Shown here piece by piece: positions 59,727-64,000 of a stretch of 64,000 bases of DNA. The position numbers were made by a program, and so were the translations under genes. The stretch is from Winogradskya humida (GTDB lineage: Bacteria > Actinomycetota > Actinomycetes > Mycobacteriales > Micromonosporaceae). The DNA is taken from positions 21,660 to 85,659 of the forward strand of contig NZ_BOMN01000098.1 in the NCBI RefSeq assembly GCF_016862215.1. The letters run 5' to 3'. The notes under the pieces were generated by a model. That model ran no database searches. It was not told the origin of the DNA and saw only the letters and a program-made list of their open reading frames with translations. The stretch's first letter is position 1. Every line of letters starts with the position of its first letter.

Positions 59727-61673
59727 GTGAAATCCCGAATCCCGCTCATCGTCGCCCTGGCGGCCGGCACCGCGGCCGCGTCGGCCGCGGTCGTCGTCGC
59801 CGGGCCGGCGACGGCCCAGCCGCCGAGTCCGGCCGCCGCGCAGGCCAACGCCGCTTCGTCGGCCTCGGCGCTGATCGCCAGCCGCCCGAGCGCCCTGCAC
59901 ATCGGTGCGGACGACGGCTTCGTCCAGCGCCCGGTGATCTCCTCCGCCGGCATGCAGTACGTGCCCTACCTGCGCACGTACAAGGGTCTGCACGTAGACG
60001 GCGGCGACTTCGTGGTGATGACGGACTCCGCCGGCAACCAGAAGTACACCTCGGTCGCGCAGAGCCGCCCGATCACCGGCCTCTCCACCACCCCGAAGGT
60101 CACCAAGGAGGCCGCCTCGGCCGCCGCGGCCAAGCAGCTCAAGTCCGTCACCAAGGACGAGGGCACCGCGCTGGCCGTCCTGGCCCCGGAGGACGCGGAA
60201 GCGTCGCTGGTGTGGCAGACCACCGTCTCGGGTGTCGGCGCCGATGGCCCGAGCCGGCTCACCGTGGACGTGGACGCCCTCACCGGCAAGGTCGTCAAGA
60301 CCACCGAGCATGTCTCGGACGTGAGCGGCACCGGCACCGGCTGGATCAACGGCGCGGTCACGCTCAACACCACGCTCTCCGGCTCGACCTACTCCCTCAA
60401 GGACCCGGTCCAGACGACGCTGAGCTGCCAGGACGCCTCGACCAACACCACGTTCTCCGGCACGGACAACGTGTGGGGCACCGGCGTCGGCACCAGCAAG
60501 GAGACCGGCTGCGTCGACGCGCTCTACGTCGCGCAGAAGCAGACCGCGATGCTCTCGGCATGGCTCGGCCGTAACGGCCAGAACGGCAGCGGCGGCGCGT
60601 GGCCGATCCGCGTCGGCCTGAACGACCAGAACGCGTACTACGACGGCACCCAGGTCCAGATCGGCAAGAACACCGCCGGTCAGTGGATCGCCTCGGCGGA
60701 CGTCGTGGGCCACGAGCTCGGTCACGGCATCGACGACAACACCCCCGGCGGCATCTCCGGCAACGGCACCCAGGAGTTCGTCGCCGACACGCTCGGCGCG
60801 GCGACCGAGTGGTACGCCAACAACCCGAACGACGCCCCCGACTACCAGGTCGGCGAGGAGGTCAACCTCGTCGGCAGCGGCCCGATCCGCTACATGTACA
60901 ACCCCTCGCTCGCGGGCGACGACAACTGCTACTCCAGCAGCACCCCGAGCGACGAGGTCCACGCGGCCGCGGGCCCCGGTAACCACTGGTTCTACCTGCT
61001 CGCCCAGGGCACCAGCGGCAACGGCCAGCCGGCCAGCACCACGTGCAACAGCACCACGGTCACCGGCGTCGGCATCCAGAACGCCATCAAGATCATGTAC
61101 AACGCGATGCTGCTCAAGACGTCCAGCTCGTCGTACCTGAAGTACCGCACCTGGACGCTGACCGCGGCCAAGACGCTCTTCCCGAGCGACAACTGCGTCA
61201 CGTTCAACACGGTCAAGGCCGCCTGGACCGCCGTCAGCGTCCCGGCGCAGACCGCCGACCCGACGTGCACCGGCGGCACCACCTCGTCGCCGACCGCCTC
61301 GCCGACGACCTCCGCACCGCCGTCGGGTGCCTGCACCGGCACCAACTCCACCGCCGTCTCCATCCCGGACGCCGGCTCGGCGGTCACCAGCAGCATCGCC
61401 CTGGTCTGCGCCCGCGCCGCGTCGTCGACCTCGACCGTCGCGGTCAACATCACCCACACCTACCGCGGTGACCTGAAGATCAACCTGATCGCACCGGACG
61501 GCAGCAGCTACACCCTGAAGAGCAGCAGCAGCTCGGACAGCGCCGACAACGTGAACACGACCTACACGGCCAACCTGTCGAGCGAGACGGGGACCGGCAC
61601 CTGGAAGCTCAGCGTGCAGGACGTCTACTCGTCCGACACCGGCACCCTCAACAGCTGGTCGCTCACCATCTGA
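59727..61673 (+). CDS. Secreted M4 (thermolysin-like) metallopeptidase with P-domain
   Basis: A 648-residue secreted protease with signal peptide (MKSRIPLIVALAAGTAAASAAVVVAGPATA). The propeptide FTP/PepSY region (about 35-200) includes GLHVDGGDFVVMTD and SRLTVDVDALTGKVV. Zinc ligands are in VVGHELGHGIDD (HELGH 329-333) and GTQEFVADTLG. Ser/Thr/Pro linker, then a C-terminal proprotein-convertase P-domain (about 530-648; STVAVNITHTYRGDLKINLIAPDGSSYTL ending SWSLTI). The propeptide is removed autocatalytically in this family. The GTG at 59727 follows AAGGAG. The gene stands alone and ends in a strong hairpin. Confidence 0.93.
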   Translation: MKSRIPLIVALAAGTAAASAAVVVAGPATAQPPSPAAAQANAASSASALIASRPSALHIGADDGFVQRPVISSAGMQYVPYLRTYKGLHVDGGDFVVMTDSAGNQKYTSVAQSRPITGLSTTPKVTKEAASAAAAKQLKSVTKDEGTALAVLAPEDAEASLVWQTTVSGVGADGPSRLTVDVDALTGKVVKTTEHVSDVSGTGTGWINGAVTLNTTLSGSTYSLKDPVQTTLSCQDASTNTTFSGTDNVWGTGVGTSKETGCVDALYVAQKQTAMLSAWLGRNGQNGSGGAWPIRVGLNDQNAYYDGTQVQIGKNTAGQWIASADVVGHELGHGIDDNTPGGISGNGTQEFVADTLGAATEWYANNPNDAPDYQVGEEVNLVGSGPIRYMYNPSLAGDDNCYSSSTPSDEVHAAAGPGNHWFYLLAQGTSGNGQPASTTCNSTTVTGVGIQNAIKIMYNAMLLKTSSSSYLKYRTWTLTAAKTLFPSDNCVTFNTVKAAWTAVSVPAQTADPTCTGGTTSSPTASPTTSAPPSGACTGTNSTAVSIPDAGSAVTSSIALVCARAASSTSTVAVNITHTYRGDLKINLIAPDGSSYTLKSSSSSDSADNVNTTYTANLSSETGTGTWKLSVQDVYSSDTGTLNSWSLTI

Positions 61674-61689
61674 TCCACCCCGTAGTTCC

Positions 61690-61719
61690 GCGGGCCCGGC
61701 GCACTCGCGCCGGGCCCGC
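61690..61719 (+). terminator. Strong terminator after the M4 protease gene
   Basis: A perfect 13-bp GC stem (61690-61702 with 61707-61719) with a 4-base loop, 16 bases after the stop. Confidence 0.85.
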
Positions 61720-61749
61720 ACCCATTTCCATCGGGACCCCTGCTTGTAA

Positions 61750-61764
61750 TGAAAATGGTTTCCA
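61750..61764 (+). promoter_or_regulatory. Zur box
   Basis: TGAAAATGGTTTCCA differs at two positions from the actinobacterial Zur consensus TGAAAATGATTTTCA and lies 14 bases before the start of a COG0523-type gene, the classical zinc-starvation target. Repression by zinc-bound Zur is the inferred regulation. Confidence 0.75.
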
Positions 61765-61777
61765 ATAAGATAACCCC

Positions 61778-62944
61778 ATGACCCACGCTCCCCGCGTCAC
61801 CGTCCTGGCCGGCTTCTCCTCCGCGGCGACCGCTGCGGTCGCCCGCGCGTTACTGGTCACGGACCCGTCCCTGGTCCTGCTGACCCACGACCTCTCCGCC
61901 GTACGCGAGGGAGTGGTCCGCCGCACGATCCGCACCGCCGCCGAAGTCCTCGAAACCGCGGAAACGCACCTGGTCCACGGCTGCGCCTCCTGCGCCGTTC
62001 GCGAGGACGTCCTGCCCGCCCTCGTGCGCCTGAGCCAGGAACGACCGGACAGCGACATCATCCTGGCCCTGCCCCCGGCCATCGAGCCGGAACTGATCCG
62101 CACGGCCACCGTCCACTTCGACTCGTTCGTCACGGTGGTCGAGGCCGGAACGTTCCTCGACGACCTGACCACCACGGACGAGCTCACCCACCGCGACCTG
62201 CACGCCGCCGACAACGACCACCGCGGCGTGGCCGACGTCCTCACCCGCCAGATCGAGTCCGCCGACACGATCGTCGTCTGGGGCACCCCCGACCACCTGC
62301 ACGACGCCCTGCTCCACCGCCTGGCCCCCTGGGCAGCCCAGGTACGCGTCGGTGACACCCCCACCGTGAACTGCACGGAACTGGCCGCCCAGCTTTTGCG
62401 CAGCGACCGCCACAACCCCGCTGTCCCCGCCACCCCGGCCCGCGCCCTCGAGGGCTACCCCCTCGGCCTGCACGACCCGGCCGGCGACCACGGCGTCAAC
62501 GCCGTCCTGTTCGAGGCCCGCCGCCCCTTCCACCCGGACCGCCTGCACGATGCCCTCGACGACCTGACCGGCATGCCCGTCCGCGGCCGCGGCCAGCTCT
62601 GGATCGCCACCCGCCCCGCCACCGCGATCAGCTGGGAATCCGCGGGCGGCGGCCTCCTGCTCGGCAACCTGGGCCACTGGCTGACGGCGCTCCCCCGCGA
62701 TCGCTGGCCCGAGGCCTCACCCATGCGCCGGCTCGCCGCGGACCTGACGTGGGACCCCTACTACGGCGACCGCCGCACCGTCCTGTCGTTCGTGGGCCTC
62801 GGCCTGGACGCCCCCGCGCTGACCGCCCTCCTGAACGACTGCCTGCTCACCGACCAGGAACTCGCCGAGGGAATGGAATCCTGGCAGACCCTGCCAGACC
62901 CCTTCGCCGACGTCATTCCCCTGGTCTCCTCGCCCGCCGCGTGA
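61778..62944 (+). CDS. COG0523/CobW-C family GTPase, MRF-like, zinc-regulated
   Basis: A 388-residue protein. The N-terminus VTVLAGFSSAATAAVARALL stands where the GTPase P-loop GxxGxGKT should be, so that motif is degenerate. The metal motif CxCC is reduced to HGCASCAVRED. The C-terminal CobW-C domain (about 260-350) has GRGQLWIATRPATAISWESAGGGLLLGNLGHWL and WDPYYGDRRTVLSFVGLGLD. Mycobacterial MRF (ribosome hibernation factor-recruiting protein made during zinc starvation) looks similar and is likewise Zur-controlled. A Zur box lies directly upstream. No paralogous zinc-free ribosomal protein genes are in this window. Confidence 0.82.
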   Translation: MTHAPRVTVLAGFSSAATAAVARALLVTDPSLVLLTHDLSAVREGVVRRTIRTAAEVLETAETHLVHGCASCAVREDVLPALVRLSQERPDSDIILALPPAIEPELIRTATVHFDSFVTVVEAGTFLDDLTTTDELTHRDLHAADNDHRGVADVLTRQIESADTIVVWGTPDHLHDALLHRLAPWAAQVRVGDTPTVNCTELAAQLLRSDRHNPAVPATPARALEGYPLGLHDPAGDHGVNAVLFEARRPFHPDRLHDALDDLTGMPVRGRGQLWIATRPATAISWESAGGGLLLGNLGHWLTALPRDRWPEASPMRRLAADLTWDPYYGDRRTVLSFVGLGLDAPALTALLNDCLLTDQELAEGMESWQTLPDPFADVIPLVSSPAA

Positions 62945-62959
62945 CAGCAGGCACCCCGA

Positions 62960-63919
62960 TCAGCTCAGCGACCGATACAGGGTCTGCATCGAGCGAACGG
63001 CCGACCGTACCTCCTGCAGAATCTGGAACGTACGAGGCTTCGCCACCCAGCGACTGCTCCCCGTGTCGAGTCCGACCGTATCCACCGCGCAGCCGAAGCC
63101 CAGACCGAGGATCCGGACCGCGTCGCAGTGCTGGAAGGGCACGAACAGATCCGAGGTCACCAGCAGCAGCCGACGGGTACGGGGCTCAGGCTCGACAATG
63201 CCGGCCCATCCGATCAGGGTGTCCACGGTATTGGCACGCCGGCCCGGGTCGGTGGAGGGCGCAGCCAGCACGTGGATCGGCGTCGACGCCGCAGCGTACG
63301 TGCGGATCCACCACGGCTGCTCGACGGCGTTCACGCCGTCGCGGATCGACGGCGATGCGCTCAGGCCGAACGCCCGGCGGAGCCCCTCGTCCACGGCGTC
63401 GCCCTCGGTGAGACCGTCGCGCAGGCCAAAATCGCGGATGTCGTCGGTGGACGCGTTCAACGGACGCATGCTGCCGAGTCCCACGACGGAGGAGACACTG
63501 ACCCCGTCCCGCAGCAGCCTGGCAGCGAACTCGGCGCGAGCGACCATCGTGCGTACGGTGCCGCCCAGCACCAGCACGTGGTCGTATTTCCGCAACGGAG
63601 GCGAGTGGCGACCCGCCAGACCGAGCGAGGCCGCCGCCGAGCGGATCAGCGCATCGGCAGACGGGAGAAAGGACTCGCCGACCGCCTGCTGGCGTTCGAG
63701 ACCGTTCCGGTAATCCCAACGACGGCCCGAGAACCGTTCCAGATCATCGAGCAGCTCGGCCACCGGACCGTCGAACGGCGCCGTATGCCCGAATTCCGCC
63801 ACCAGAGCACGCATCGCCGGCGACGCCGCCCACGCCGCGACCGCACCGGCCATCTCGGACGGATCGGCACCGGGCTCGCAGGCCGGCAGGGTCACCGCGG
63901 GGAACACGGCCGTCGTCAC
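62960..63919 (-). CDS. Protein of unknown function, possible YdcF/DUF218-like fold
   Basis: A 319-residue cytoplasmic protein (GTG start at 63919). The middle contains KYDHVLVLGGTVRTMVARAEFAARLLRDG and RRLLLVTSDLFVPFQHCDAVRILG, reminiscent of DUF218/YdcF (VLGGG start and VTS-middle-H/R loop). The flanking parts (WDYRNGLERQQA and SSRWVAKPRTFQILQEVRSAVRSMQ) are not familiar. No signal peptide or membrane span. It converges on the MRF-like gene with a 15-base gap. Function unknown. Confidence 0.7.
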   Translation of the reverse strand: MTTAVFPAVTLPACEPGADPSEMAGAVAAWAASPAMRALVAEFGHTAPFDGPVAELLDDLERFSGRRWDYRNGLERQQAVGESFLPSADALIRSAAASLGLAGRHSPPLRKYDHVLVLGGTVRTMVARAEFAARLLRDGVSVSSVVGLGSMRPLNASTDDIRDFGLRDGLTEGDAVDEGLRRAFGLSASPSIRDGVNAVEQPWWIRTYAAASTPIHVLAAPSTDPGRRANTVDTLIGWAGIVEPEPRTRRLLLVTSDLFVPFQHCDAVRILGLGFGCAVDTVGLDTGSSRWVAKPRTFQILQEVRSAVRSMQTLYRSLS

Positions 63920-63965
63920 GCGATTATCGTCCTAGTCTCTGAATAATGTGCGGCACCTAAACGCA

Positions 63966-63997
63966 GAATGGCCCACCCCTGAAGGGGTGGGCCATTC
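63966..63997. terminator. Long perfect hairpin at the right edge
   Basis: A 15-bp perfect stem (63966-63980 with 63983-63997) around GA. With the minus-strand gene starting at 63919, it probably terminates a gene entering from the right of the window, or works in both directions. Confidence 0.75.
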
Positions 63998-64000
63998 ATC

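Noticed and set aside
1..64000. CRISPR arrays, tRNA or rRNA genes, transposases or integrases, prophage genes
   Set aside because: No regularly spaced repeats of 25-40 bp, no tRNA-like cloverleaf with CCA context, no recombinase motifs were seen in either strand.

Overview
The window is GC-rich (about 70%), has many GTG starts and ATGA/GTGA gene overlaps, and carries CBM2-linked cellulases, an F420-type LLM oxidoreductase, a mycobacterial-style desaturase/reductase pair, a Zur-boxed MRF-like GTPase and PucR, PadR and TetR regulators. This points to a filamentous actinobacterium, most likely Micromonosporaceae (Actinoplanes-like). That assignment is inference from gene content. No rRNA, tRNA, CRISPR array, transposase or integrase was found.

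Layout. 1-3.7 kb: a secreted cellulose/xyloglucan operon (partial GH74, AA10 LPMO, GH6, all with CBM2). 3.9-7 kb: a CBS protein, then two translationally coupled Na+/H+-antiporter-type genes. 7-11.2 kb: acyl desaturase plus ferredoxin reductase with a divergent PucR regulator, and a small GHKL ATPase. 11.2-17.8 kb: a repeat-bearing intergenic stretch, P450, quinone-type oxidoreductase, a kinase-like LuxR regulator, an LLM oxidoreductase, a decayed zinc alcohol dehydrogenase and its TetR. 17.9-22.6 kb: a hydroxyquinol-pathway operon in which maleylacetate reductase and hydroxyquinol dioxygenase are one protein, with a divergent LysR. 22.6-23.6 kb: deletion remnants of a DUF4956 / carbohydrate-binding locus. 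23.7-38.8 kb: assorted chromosomal genes, including a 1223-residue hybrid kinase/response regulator/SpoIIE phosphatase/anti-sigma-type protein, secreted hydrolases, a Tat-exported acetamidase family protein, a PadR-monooxygenase operon and a large secreted protein.

39.1-59.6 kb is the most unusual part: about 20 kb of tightly overlapping signalling and DNA-processing genes. The plus-strand operon (39131-47860) encodes a class III cyclase-like protein, a STAND-like protein with a degraded P-loop, a band-7/vWA fusion, a TerY-like vWA protein, a PP2C phosphatase, a membrane kinase and a Crp-family regulator. A minus-strand operon (47857-53828), sharing its last four bases with the first, encodes a winged-helix protein, a Rad50-like ABC ATPase with two CxxC motifs, a protein ending in a degenerate copy of the cyclase domain, and a second kinase paralogous to the first. 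A third operon (54017-59579) encodes a DUF559/Vsr-like nuclease, a winged-helix protein, a two-P-loop HerA-type ATPase and a methyltransferase. It resembles TerY-P and ABC-three-component conflict systems joined together and is the best candidate for an undescribed composite defence or stress system.

59.7-64 kb: an M4 metallopeptidase with a P-domain, a Zur-boxed MRF-like GTPase, a minus-strand gene of uncertain function and a terminator hairpin at the right edge.
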